Below, piece after piece: positions 31,401 through 41,295 of a DNA stretch of 64,000 nt. The first letter of the stretch is position 1. Every line of letters begins with the position of its first letter. A program made the translations under genes and the position numbers. The notes under the pieces were generated by a model, which was given only the letters and a program-made list of their open reading frames with translations, had not been told where the DNA came from and searched no databases. The stretch covers positions 3,897,548-3,961,547 of the forward strand of contig OX465103.1 of the NCBI GenBank assembly GCA_949987565.1. Reading direction: 5' to 3'. This stretch comes from Luidia sarsii. Taxonomy: Eukaryota; Echinodermata; Asteroidea; Paxillosida; Luidiidae.

Positions 31401-34400
31401 AGTGCAGCCTCCAGACAAAGGAAAACTTGACGAGGTAATCAAAAACCTTAATAAGGAAATCCAGGCTTCAGAGGCCCAACTTGTGGCGCTCAAGAAACAG
31501 GTATGCTTTTCTAAAAAGAAGAGTACATGTAAATCTTTTATGGTGGCCGATCATTGCCGTTCCCCATTTTCAGTCAATATTTCAAAATTTACTGTTCTAC
31601 ATACATGTAGTTTTCTTTTCAAAATGTTGCAAAAACTATTCAATTAATTTAAAAATTAATTTCGAAATTAAGATCCTTGTTAAAATAATTTCTAATTCAA
31701 AATGCTTATAGAAAGAATTTTAAGTTCATTTTAGTTTTGTTTTCAAAATGTATTGAAAACTAATTAATTTTATTAAAAAATAAAAACTATTCAATTTAAA
31801 TTAAGAATTAATTTCAAAATTAAGATTCTTGATTTCTAATAATAATTTCTAATTCAAAATGGTTGTAGAAAGAATTTTAAGTTCCTTTTAGTTTTGTTTT
31901 CCAAATGTTTTGAAAACTAATTAATTTCATTAAAAAATATAGAAAAAATATAGATATTAGAAAGATATTTTCAAATAATTTCTAATTCAAAATATTGTTA
32001 AAAAAAATAAGTTCACTTTTAAAATGCACGTACATTTAAAACAAGATGAAAGTGATTTCAAAGTGAACTTAAAAATCGTAACGGCCTATGGTTGCCACAG
32101 TATCCCACAGTGCTTGAATTATAAAATCATACGTCTCTTCCAAAAGGGACTCGTCGCATGGTGAAGCCTGCCAGCCCTCATCAACCCAGTCTGTTTTTTT
32201 TCTTATCTCTTCCCATCGGTCCAGTACGATTTCCCGAGGAGTGACGCCAAGGCCGTGGCCAAGGTCAGCCAGACCCTGCGGCTGGTGCTGTCGGAGCTAG
32301 CCCAGCTGATGACCAGCTTCTCCTACTGCTTTGAGAATGAGCTGAGGCAGTGGTGCAACAAGAGCCCGCCCAAGCTGACGGGCCTGGGCCCGGCCGTCAA
32401 GAGGGTCCACTCCCTGCTGCATCAATTCTCAACGGTAAGTGGACACCCGCCACTACTGTGAGTACTACGTCGGGAGCATAAACGACGATGCCTACTCGGG
32501 CATCATGAATTCCACACTAATCTGTCCAGCATGGCAGTCCTCAGCTCTTCCACTCTGTCAACTTCTGTGTCTCTCTTCAGCATACCAATTGTAATTTGTC
32601 TGTTTCCTACCCCTTTTGAATGATATCATGTTGCTGTTGTTGAGTTACCGGCTCATTTCATCAAAAGCGATGCGTTACACGGTGTCACCGCATCTTTTTG
32701 TCATTGATCTCTATCGCCAGTTGCTGGATGGCCTGAAGAGAATCCAGACGTCCCACGCTGGCATCTGCAGCAGAGAGCCATGTGCAACAGACAAGACGGG
32801 GACCGGGAGACTAGACAACTTAGGTAGGTGATATACAAAAATGTTGCAAACTGCTTACTGACTAAAATTACCAAAATGTAAATCTAAAATTTAGTGGGCC
32901 TGACGTTTCGATCCTTGCAGGACCTTTCTCAAAGGCACTCTGCCTTTGCCTTTGAGAAAGGTCCTGCTAGGATCGAAACGTCAGGCCCACTAAATTTTAA
33001 ACTGAGGTAGGTGTTAAAATGCCTATCCCTCCAAATTCTTAAGATTTCCATTCGGGTCTTTTAAAAGGGTCTCTTCAATAAATAACACAGGCAAGCTCAT
33101 TTTCTGCTGTCATCTGGTCATCCAGGGATCCGTGTACAAACGTATTGGCAAGCTTGTTTTTCTTAGTGGAGTCAGAAATTTGTCATTTATATTTTATCCT
33201 TACAAAAATAAGGGCGCTATTGCAAGGTCATGTCAGGAACCCACAGTTTAATGGATTAGGTTTGATGAAAAACTCCTTCACTAAAAATGATTATGAAGCA
33301 TACATTTTGGCAGTTAATCAACAGGTTTAGGGATAGGTCTGCATGAAAAAACCCAGGCATTTTCATAAACTTGTGTACACAACCAATTGGGTTTTTTGTT
33401 GCATGGTCCTGTAAGTGTGATGATGTCACAACTTCCCTCATGGGTTAAAAACTGAAAACTTGCAAACACACCCTCTGAACAAATGTTAAAAACAGTTTGA
33501 TTGTTAGCTACATGTACATTGCAAAACAGTTCTGTAGCATGGATTTAAGTGATGATTTTTTTTTATTATCGCACAGACCCTTTATAAAGCCAATAGGCAT
33601 GTGTATCCTCTCCCATTGAGGCACTGTTGGGTTTTTCAGTGATTTCTCCTATACCCTTTGGAACAAACTACCGCTGCCTGTATTCATAACGCCCATTCCC
33701 AGGACCAGTTTTAGAGCTTGCTGACCGCAAGTCAGCAAGCCATTTTGATTCATCAATACCATTCCATAGTCCATACAGGCACAGTTGTGTGTTGGTCAAA
33801 CTCAAAGGAGGTGCACACCATCTTATTCCTTAATTGCTTGGTCTCATTGATTTTGTTTGCATAGTATGATTCAAAACAGTACAGTATTCTTAATTCAGGT
33901 TTTCCTTTAAGTTCTGGTTCGTCATTTGTAGATGGAGAATGGTGCTCTTAGAAACTGCCGTATTATAAAGCGCCTTACAAAATGTTCTGTACAGTAGTGT
34001 TATTAGTTGTGACCCGGTACGGCGTAATCAGGATTCTTATCCAAATTTACCTCACTAGCTTTCTAATGGTATCAAAATTATTTCCAGGCAACGCGCAGTC
34101 CCCCCCCAAAAAAAACTTTTAGAGAAAAAAGGCTCTTAAAGATTGATGTCGTGCACACAGCACGCTGACACTCTTACAAAGTCCCCAAATTTCCAATATT
34201 TACAGACATTTGTTCAGACAGATGATTTTCCAATACATAAACTTACTGAACATGAAAAGCAATTGAAATTGATTTTGACATGTATTTTGACAATACAGTA
34301 CCGGTACTTGACTTTCAATGCAATTTACTCGAAAGGGACTAGAGTAGATGCCTAGCCTCGTTATGTCATCTGAGGTCACATTTTCTCATTACCGTTTGGG

Positions 34401-34587
34401 GCATAATTTCTGCGATTTTGTAAAGAAAGGAACCATTGAACTCTGCCCTTTGCTTCTTGCAGTGGGCGTCAGTCAGACAGCGCTGGCCAGCTTCCAGGAG
34501 TGTGCCAGCATCCTGGATGAGTCCCTGCACAGGCAGGGGGAGGAGTGGGACACCAGCTCTGCTCTGGGCTCCACATTTTGGAGGTAG
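25485..34587 (+). CDS. HAUS7: HAUS7, augmin-like complex subunit 7
   Basis: Ten exons with consistent phases: 25485-25538, 26609-26715, 27733-27809, 28732-28793, 29464-29582, 30405-30575, 31401-31500, 32225-32434, 32721-32823, 34463-34587 (stop TAG). They give 375 residues (human 368). The N-terminal LDCPYVDGVDESWITELLF, the LLQILSLMG segment, SPKLHLFPPDL, and the coiled-coil LDEVIKNLNKEIQASEAQL correspond in order to human HAUS7 (LNCPFLEG, IQELLCSPSE, LFSSPHLQMLL, KLAELARQLQESAAKL). HAUS7 is a subunit of the eight-part augmin complex that recruits gamma-tubulin to existing spindle microtubules. The start is the first ATG after the bidirectional promoter; the next residues AGSSKEALARSF read directly to a consensus donor. 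Introns carry a CCAAT-rich minisatellite and several MITEs. Confidence 0.9.
25689..25833. mobile_element. Hairpin MITE (family GTCCGAGTAACTTGG), copy 2, HAUS7 intron 1
   Basis: The ends GTCCGAGTAACTTGGACCCG and CGGGTCCAAGTTACTCGGAC are perfect inverses. The flanks carry CTACAGTAGTTC on both sides, a possible target duplication. Confidence 0.88.
25862..25994. mobile_element. Hairpin MITE (same family), copy 3, HAUS7 intron 1
   Basis: It starts GTCCGAGTAACTTGCACCCG and folds back through GGTTCGGGTGACTGTCACCC. The right end has decayed (CCAAGTTATTCGATG). It sits only 29 bp from copy 2. Confidence 0.85.
26770..27345. repeat. 14-bp minisatellite GGTCATTGGCTTTT in HAUS7 intron 2
   Basis: About 40 units of GGTCATTGGCTTTT have variants of 10-15 bp (GGCCATTGGCTCTG). 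The tryptophan-rich frames across it are repeat translations. Every unit carries ATTGG, the reverse complement of the CCAAT box. Confidence 0.95.
28000..28140. mobile_element. MITE-like repeat in HAUS7 intron 3
   Basis: Facing blocks AATTTAACCGAGACGATGGT and ACGATGGTCGTCTCGGTTAC give a hairpin. CCAGTGGAAACGCGGCTATAG closes one side and is shared with 545-700. Confidence 0.55.
28975..29180 (+). mobile_element. tRNA-derived SINE, plus orientation (HAUS7 intron 4)
   Basis: The A box is at about 29035-29047 (TAGCTCAGATGGT) and the B box at about 29082-29096 (TCTCGTGTTCAAGTG). The tail ends with CCCTGTCAGTTTTTCC. It is the best-preserved tRNA-like head of the family in this window. Confidence 0.8.
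29943..30103. mobile_element. Hairpin MITE-like repeat (HAUS7 intron 5), relative of 20025-20150
   Basis: It begins GGGGTTGATTTCACAAAG and ends with GTGGAATCGACCCC, an imperfect inverted terminus, with internal facing ATCGTAACTCAATCTACG and CAAGTTACGATG. Confidence 0.6.
30640..30765 (+). mobile_element. GAAACGTC-type foldback element (HAUS7 intron 6)
   Basis: The left arm (AAAATTTAGTGGGGCCTGAC, then TTTCGATTCCAGCTGAACTT) faces the right arm (CCTTTGAGAAAGGTCCTGCT, then AACAAAACGTCAGGCCCACT). Both arms are diverged from the family consensus. Confidence 0.75.
30770..31165. repeat. 60-bp tandem repeat split by a 169-bp MITE (HAUS7 intron 6)
   Basis: Units of about 60 bp read CTGGACCCAAGTCAACTGGT plus ACCAAAACCCTCTCA and a variable tail. 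Two and a half copies lie before 30895, and the array resumes at 31065 with decayed units. Confidence 0.75.
30896..31064. mobile_element. 169-bp MITE with 3-bp CTG target duplication
   Basis: Terminal inverted repeats CAGCCGATTTCA and TGAAATCGGCTG are flanked by CTG on both sides (30893 and 31065). Internal palindromes TTGCGTAAGTTACGCAA are present. A 3-bp duplication is in the range of PIF/Harbinger elements, though that superfamily usually prefers TWA targets. Confidence 0.85.
31630..31960. repeat. AT-rich 155-bp tandem duplication (HAUS7 intron 7)
   Basis: Two adjacent copies share AATTTCTAATTCAAAATG, GTAGAAAGAATTTTAAGTTC and GTTTTGAAAACTAATTAATT, with about 10 percent differences by eye. 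Confidence 0.7.
32831..33004. mobile_element. GAAACGTC-type foldback element inserted at the HAUS7 exon 9 splice donor
   Basis: The left arm runs from ATATACAAAAATGTTGCAAAC through TTTCGATCCTTGCAGGACC. The right arm returns through CCTTTGAGAAAGGTCCTGCT and ATCGAAACGTCAGGCCCACT. The element is flanked by AGGTAGGTG at 32822 and 33005. That 9-bp duplication includes the GT of the exon 9 donor (exon end 32823). Confidence 0.88.
32835..34462. other. HAUS7 intron 9
   Basis: Apart from the foldback element at its start, the intron has a one-ended copy of the TGTGACCCGG element at about 34008 (full copy at 52670) and otherwise plain AT-rich sequence. No extra exon is needed for the frame. Confidence 0.7.
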
Positions 34588-34629
34588 AGGCCCTCCGAGG
34601 CATCCCCCGTCCTGTCATCAGCCATGCCT

Positions 34630-35235
34630 GTATGTCCTCTCCCTTTCCCGTTCCTCTCCTCTTCACTCTCGTCTCATCCTCCCCTCCCATCTCCTCTCAT
34701 CTCATCCTGTCTCCTTTCTACCCTCCCCTCCTCCCATCTTCGCTTGTCTTATTTCCCCTCTCCATTCCCTCTCTCCTGTCTCCTCATGTCTCGTCTCCTT
34801 TCTACCCTCCCCTCCTCCCCCTCTCCTCTCCTCCCATCTTCTCTTATCTCATCTCCCCTCTCCACTCCCTCTCTCCTGTCTCCTCATGTCTCCTCTCTCT
34901 CTCCCTCCCCTCCTCCCCCTCTCCTCTCCTCCCATCGTTTCTTATCTCATCTCCCCTCTCCACTCCCTCTCTCCTGTCTCCTCATGTCTATCCTCTCTCT
35001 CCCTCCCCTCCTCCCTCTCTCCTCTCCTCCCATCGTCTCTTATCTCATCTCACCTCTCCACTCCCTCTCCTCCCGTCTCCTCATGTCTCCTCTCTCTCCT
35101 TCCCCTCCTTTCCCCTCTCCTCTCCTCCCATCCCCTCCCCTCCCGTCTCCTCTTGTCTCCCCCCTCTCTCTCCCCTCCCCTCTTCTCTCTTCTCCAGTCT
35201 CCACTCTTCCCCTCCCTTCCTCTCTTCCACCCCTC
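34630..35235. repeat. 99-bp polypyrimidine minisatellite
   Basis: About six units of CT-only sequence are marked by TCCTCATGTC at 34781, 34881, 34979 and 35078. The serine/proline/leucine-rich frames across it are translations of the repeat. Confidence 0.9.
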
Positions 35236-35332
35236 CCAATCCCCAGAAGAACCAAGGAAGCGCACTGAGACCCCACTCTCCTCTACTCTAAATATTTTAC
35301 CTTTCAAGGCCTATACTGTATACAGCAGTTAA

Positions 35333-36032
35333 CCACTTCGCGCTGGGACCTCCGAATCCGGAGGTCAATTGGATTGCCTATGCAACGGGGCCCTCCGAAT
35401 CCGGGCACCACTATTGTCCACATTTTAAACAAAGACTCTTTTCAGCTTAGAACAAAGCAATATGAATCAGTACAAAGACCCTTTTGATGCAACTTAATTG
35501 CCACATGAATTGCAAGATTAGCAGCAGTAATTGTGCAATTGTGGGACTTTTGCTGTGGAGGATCGAGGGATACCGCGCTGCAGCTGAAAGCACGCGGGGA
35601 ACATTGTCTTTGCATGCCACACAGCCCAACGGTCGTAGGTCTGGCATGGAATTCCCCCCACATTCTTTACCGTAATCTGTACGCTCGTTTGTGGCCGACC
35701 AACTGGAAGATTTGACTGCCTGGGGTGGAGGCTGGAGTCTAAGGTCAGGGATTGTCAGCAGCGTACACGCACGCACACACACACACGTCTGTTACGGTCA
35801 ATTGACGACGCACAAAGGGCCCTTTTTCGAACGGATAATCTCTTGACAAAAGCCACAACGACATCCGAATTGTGCCAGGTTTTACTCTCTTGTACCCATA
35901 GTATACCCTTATCGATTTATTTCACAGAAATATATTGTTCCGATTGTTTTAGCGAGATTTTAAAATGATGCATTGTTCAAAAACCCCCGTATGGTGGTCA
36001 TCGGCGCTGAAAACCCCCTCGGCGCGAAGTGG
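35333..36032. mobile_element. 700-bp TTAA-flanked element (piggyBac-like or other TTAA MITE)
   Basis: Perfect 11-bp terminal inverted repeats CCACTTCGCGC and GCGCGAAGTGG are each flanked by TTAA (35329 and 36033). A subterminal hairpin CCTCCGAATCCGGAGG lies near the left end. No transposase frame is present; TTAA targeting is the hallmark of piggyBac-type elements, but the termini alone do not prove the class. Confidence 0.8.
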
Positions 36033-36167
36033 TTAAATACCTCTGTCAGTGTCAGGAGCCCCACTTATCACAGCAAAGGAGGGCTGTTTATTTGGGGAAG
36101 GCTGCTACTATGTAGATAATCGTTTGACTTGTTTATAAAGATTTTGTAAAAAGTTGTATACAGTGTT

Positions 36168-36173
36168 AATAAA
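36168..36173 (+). terminator. Candidate polyadenylation signal for HAUS7
   Basis: AATAAA is followed by a G-containing downstream stretch, about 1.58 kb after the HAUS7 stop. It is the first AATAAA seen after the repeat-filled 3' region. Confidence 0.4.
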
Positions 36174-36213
36174 GTAATGCGCGATGCCATGTACCTGTAC
36201 ATCTGTATGTGTA

Positions 36214-36755
36214 TCCTCCAGTTACCGGTTTGCGGCGATATAAGGACTTTTCTTCAAGCTGACCAATGTGGACGGAAGTATCACACTAAAAGAGGTCTCA
36301 GTCACTTTTTCCACACCACAGACTATTAGAATAATCATAGAGAAGGTTAATCAAGCCTGTCACTTTTGTAAGATTACCCGGTTTTGTTGACGTCCACGGC
36401 GCACCGCGCAGTAAGCATCGTCACCTATTTTCAAATGGTGGTGTTTAGTAAGGTGTCCCAGTGCAGCCAAATGCAAAATAAATTCTTAAAATAACTCAAA
36501 ATGCTGTGTGGCACTGTAAAATTCTTCCCTGTATGTTTGTTTTTGTTCATCTTTGGTTTTTTTTTTCGACACTGCTTCTAACACTTTTCCTCAAATCATT
36601 CATAATTTATGCTTAAAACTTATTGGTCTGGTTGATGTCTTCTTCTGTGACATTTAAAAAAACTCCACAATCCTCTTTCTCACTGCTTCTTCAGTTACAA
36701 CCTTTCCCAATGTCACTCCAGAGACACATTTCCTCCTTCTTGGTACATGTGCCAG
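36214..36755 (+). repeat. Dispersed repeat, copy B (inverted partner of 24290-24890)
   Basis: It begins GTATCCTCCAGTTACCGGTT and ends CTTCTTGGTAC, matching copy A in opposite orientation with small indels. The pair brackets the NDUFA12 first exon and the whole of HAUS7. Confidence 0.85.
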
Positions 36756-36779
36756 TACATGCATCATGTACATCTCCTT

Positions 36780-37184
36780 AGGCTTAGATACACTCATCCT
36801 TCGTTCTTCAAGTTAATTTTGTAACCTTTCGTAACTTTCTATTCGATATTGTTTCTCTCATTGTCATCGCTCCTCGTATTTATTTTGGTTTAATTTTGTT
36901 CGTCTTCATTACCCAGTCTAATCGTCTTGTTTGTGTTCTCTCGTCTGTTTGTTCCTGTATTTACGTCTAATTTGTCTGTAAAGGCTGTTCTCTACAAGCC
37001 TTGGCTTATATGAACAGCCCCTATACTTCCCACCTTCTTATTAAGTTCTTTATATATATATATCAATTTTTTGTTTAACACTTCGTTATATTGTTACTAC
37101 ATATATATTTATTTTTTACGTTATCCATTCTGATGTGTATGCTTGTGGAAGTATGAAAATAAATGTTATTATTGAATTGAATTG
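36780..37184 (+). mobile_element. Probable LINE 3' end
   Basis: It is T-rich and ends in GAAAATAAATGTTATTATTG followed by AATTGAATTGA. A short tandem tail after an AATAAA-like run is the style of CR1/L2 LINE 3' ends. No reverse-transcriptase coding is seen, so the call rests on form alone. Confidence 0.4.
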
Positions 37185-37716
37185 ACATACGTAGATGAGG
37201 AGAAAAAAAAAATTGTGTGCAAACATATCTGCCAGTGAACGTATACACACATGTACAGATGCACGTGTGTCATGTCTTGAATTAACCCATGTCCCCACAC
37301 CAAATTACTGTGGTAGTGGACCCAGTGCCTTGCTTCATTGTGGAGTCATTTGTAAAGTTGGAATTGAAATTCACACACAACTGAGTGTGCATAAAGGCTT
37401 ATTGCTTTGGGAAACTACTGTGGTCTTTCCAGTTTCCTACCTTTGGTGTGGTTTTATTTTAGTAACAAATACCGGGGGTAGTATGTAAAATGATGTGCGT
37501 ATAGCAACTGCCCATACAAGAGTAAATACTGCAAAAACATTTCACCAATGAACACAATGCTAGACAATGCCCATGAAGTGTATGTGATTGTTTGGCCATT
37601 AGTTGGTACCATAGAGCAAGGAAATGGTTGTACAGTGCGTATGTGTATTAAGTGGCTGGTCTCCTTGCCAGTTGAGCTAATAATACCCATCTTTTGGGCT
37701 GAACACAAAACCCATG

Positions 37717-37997
37717 ATCTAAAATTTAGTGGGCCTGACGTTTCGATCCTAGCAGGACCTTTCTCAAAGGCTGTGTGCCCGTCTATTCATAGACAGGAAA
37801 CCGTATGGATTTGTATTGAGAGAGATCATGCACACATTTACACATGTACCGGTAATCAGTTCAACCGTGAGCTGAAGGTTGTCTCTGCCTTTGAGAAAGG
37901 TCCTGCTAGGATCGAAACGTCAGGCCCACTAAATTTTAGATTTACTTTTTGGTAATTTTAGTCAGTAAGCAGTTTACAACATTTTTGTATATCACAA
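37717..37997. mobile_element. GAAACGTC-type foldback element with 115-bp central cargo
   Basis: A truncated left arm (TCTAAAATTTAGTGGGCCTG onward) and a full right arm ending TTTTTGTATATC flank a 115-bp segment (37770-37884). That segment is also present without arms at 38253-38366. Direct repeats ACAAAACCCATGA border the element on both sides. Confidence 0.85.
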
Positions 37998-38252
37998 AAC
38001 CCATGAGTGTACAAATGTACTGTATATTGATTGGATACACAGTGGACAGGGGTGATGGAGTTTTCTGCTTGGCTGAGCCCCCATTGTCAAAGTGCCGCCC
38101 TGTCACGTCAGCAGCGTACTACTGTTGCCACAGGAAACTGTGACGTCTTTGCCACAGGGCGGTGAAATAGTAGGCAGGACGTGTTTAGAAATGATTCCAT
38201 TGATTGCGTATGGCCCTGCAATGTGTTGCATTTCCTTGATAGACCGGAGCAG

Positions 38253-38366
38253 CTGTGTGCCCGTCTATTCATAGAGAGGAAACCGTATGGATTTGTATTG
38301 AGAGAGATCATGCACACATTTACACATGTACCGGTAATCAGTTCAACTGTGAGCTGAAGGTTGTCA
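38253..38366. repeat. 115-bp direct repeat, second copy of the foldback cargo
   Basis: It starts CTGTGTGCCCGTCTATTCAT and ends GCTGAAGGTTGTC. It differs from 37770-37884 at only two positions by eye and lacks the foldback arms. Confidence 0.9.
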
Positions 38367-39257
38367 TTTCAGAAGTGTCTACAGATTTGCAGAATCAAGG
38401 GCTTAGCTTCTGAAACATTACAACTGTGATGCACAGGTAGCGGTAGTTCAAATACAATCTATACACTTTACATTTGCAGGGGACCGGGGGGGGGGGGGGG
38501 AGAAATTTAGCAGTGGCCTGATGATCAAATGCCAGTAGAAATCGGGCCAGTTGAAGGCCATCTCCAACTGGCACTTTGGAGAGAGAAACAGACTCCCAGT
38601 CTCAACACCACTCTTCATGGTGTAGCAATCTTCTCCCATTCACGGCTTTGCCGGTGAGTGCACAGAAAACCTTTTTCGACCCAGAGAAGAACAAGAGAAG
38701 AATCTCTTGTGACACGGTGGTCTGTTAGCTAAGCACCATGAGGATTCCGATATCCACCATCTTCTGGTGTTTTTATGCAATTGCTACATTTGAAAAATGA
38801 TTGTCCACTTCAGGAAAATGCTGATGGTTTTAATGAAGACTCCTCATGGAACACTGCGAAGAGCATTCCTCACTTCAACTGGTTTGAAATTGAATTAGTA
38901 TTGTACTATCGACTATTCAAATAATGCATTTGAAGGGAGGGTACACCATTTGCTTAGTGCTCAAATTCCGGACATTCTAAATTAATTTTGAGAAATTACT
39001 TACTCATCAGGAAGTTTGTAATGTATCAGACATTCTGTGATATTTTAGTGCTCAATAATCGATACTCTCATGTATGTAAAAAGGGTAGCATTTAATTTCT
39101 TTTCTACGGTTTTCCTCACGACATAGTTGAGCTGAAACTTTTACAGATGTTATTTTCTGTACAGTATACCGGTACGTTGAGTTTGACAGCATAGGAGCGC
39201 TTTATTGACCTTCTCAAATGGTGTAACCTACCTTGAATAAAATTCACCAATTTAAAT

Positions 39258-39341
39258 TGTATATCTCAAATTTAGTGGGCCTGATTTACTTTTTGGTAAT
39301 TTTAGTCAGTAAGCAGTTTGCAACATTTTTGTATATCAATT
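39258..39341 (+). mobile_element. Short GAAACGTC-family element with internal deletion
   Basis: The left remnant CTCAAATTTAGTGGGCCTGA joins directly to the tail TTTAGTCAGTAAGCAGTTTG ending TTTTTGTATATC, having lost the hairpin. AATTTAAATTGTA stands on both sides as a target duplication. Confidence 0.85.
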
Positions 39342-40470
39342 TAAATTGTACAGTACATGTTCATGTCAACAGTAATGAAACAATCAGAATAAAGAGATCA
39401 GTATGTAATATTTCAATAAAGTGTTGTTTTATTATTCAGAATGAAATCCTCTTCCATTTCATGAATCATAACATATGCATACTGTTTATGGGCAAATCCA
39501 GCTTCATTGTATTGCAGTTATGGTACTGAAATAGTGGTACCGGGTACTTAATAGTCTTATACATGTACAATGTACTTATAGGTACAATGTACTTGTACAT
39601 GTATGTTCAATGATAGCCAGTGTAAATAAACAAAAGCACACAAATAGAAATTACCAAAATGAAACTCCACTTTGTAATGTCAGTAACTATGCAATTGTTC
39701 ACAAGCTGTGACTGCCGGGAGTGTTTGTCAGGAAATTGTATATGCATGTACATGTACCGCTAACTTGGTCTAGAAGTTTGTGGGAATTCACTGGGGAAGT
39801 GGGCGTTACACGATTTGCAGTCAAAGCCTTTCTGAACCAGGAAGCTACAGGCATGCATTGTTTATGGTCTCTTGAGTACAACAGAAACCCAAAGGAACAC
39901 TGAGCAGTTTTGCGTGGTTACACACGGAATGCCACCACAATGGAAATCTAAATACAGCCTCCCATAGAAAACCATGCACTCCACCCAATTGGTGACAGAG
40001 GGCGTTTCATGGCACACCCATGGGATAGCATAGTTCTTTCAACTACGGAGCGTGAAAATGCACCTCCACTGGGCCATGCCAGTTCCCAACTGCAGAGGCA
40101 CGTCCAAGCACCAGTGAGGAACCATGGTCCATGGGAGTGGGGAAGTAGCATGTTGATATGGGGCAGTGCCATGTGTGGACTTTTATGTGTAATTATTAAC
40201 AATGTGGAGTCACGGAGTATGATTCAGTACCGTATGTAAACTGCAACAGGCACGGTCAGATCTGAATTCGTACAGGGGCTCAACGGATAGTGGGCACAAC
40301 CGGTGATATCATGCGCGGAGTGCCTGGCTTACAGCCAAACTCCAACTAGACCAGACCAAACAGAGAAATACACTTTACATGTACACACATAAAGCATATA
40401 TAATTATGTGAGGACTTGTTCTGTATCCTGTCCCTCAAAACTGAAATAAATTCCCCTAACAATCCCAGAA

Positions 40471-40650
40471 AGGCTACAATGTCCTTCTCCGACTTTCCTA
40501 TAAAACACACAAGGATACTACAACTATCCTTAGAAAAACAAAAATCATATCCCCTGTGGTAGGCTACAATGTCCTTCTCCGACTTTCCTATAAAACACAC
40601 AAGGATACTACAACTATCCTTAGAAAAACAAAAATCATATCCCCTGTGGT
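40471..40650. repeat. Exact 90-bp tandem duplication
   Basis: Two copies start AGGCTACAATGTCCTTCTCC at 40471 and 40561 with no difference seen. Because 90 is a multiple of three, a minus-strand frame (40807-40346, 153 codons) stays open through both copies. That frame has no recognisable family and is not called as a gene. Confidence 0.95.
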
Positions 40651-41295
40651 GACGTGACAGACCACTAAAACAAGACAAGAGTTCTATCATTAACCAAAAT
40701 GGGGCGCTTTTTATTAAATTTTTTTTTTTTACAATGACAACCCACCATTTTTTCCAATCCCAATAAATGTTATTTGTAGTTAATAATAAATGCCTAGTAT
40801 TACACATACATCATGATGGTCAGACTAAAGCCTCATTCTTGAAACCTAAATATTCTCTTTTTCAAACTTCAGACAACTTCCGCTGAACTTTGGCCTTGCA
40901 TATTCTACTTCTCTTGAGAAACAGTGCCTCCATAGTTTGCTTCATCATCGGAGGAGTTCTATTTTATCATAAAATGTAAACTTCAGAATTCAGATCATTT
41001 TGCTCTGATCAGAATAGGGATGTCACATTTTAATGGGATGAAATTGGCAGATTGTGTAAAGGCCTTTTCGCACCTGAACTTTGGAGAGTGAAGGGGAGGT
41101 TATGCAGCATTCCAGTTTCCAATTCTCTTTGCCCTTTGTTCCAACGGTTAAGTAATAACCTATTCCTAATGTATTATTAACTGCTACTGTATCACCATAG
41201 AGCAAGGAAACAGTGTCTTTGGTATTGACCGATACTACATCACCAACCGATAATGAAACACAATTTTCCGTAACTCACATTGTAGTGAATCTTAA

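Larger units (their letters stand above)
34588..36213. other. Probable HAUS7 3' UTR and 3' flank
   Basis: It contains a 99-bp CT-rich tandem array, a 700-bp TTAA element and an AATAAA at 36168. If 36168 is the real polyadenylation signal, the 3' UTR is about 1.6 kb and almost wholly repeat-derived. Confidence 0.55.

Noticed and set aside
34436..35332. 298-codon and overlapping Ser/Pro/Leu-rich frames
   Set aside because: They begin in the last HAUS7 exon but in the wrong frame, and continue through the 99-bp CT-rich repeat of the 3' region.
39948..40239. Frames at 39948-40239 as a Tc1-type transposase piece
   Set aside because: No DDE motif or recognisable transposase words could be read in any frame.
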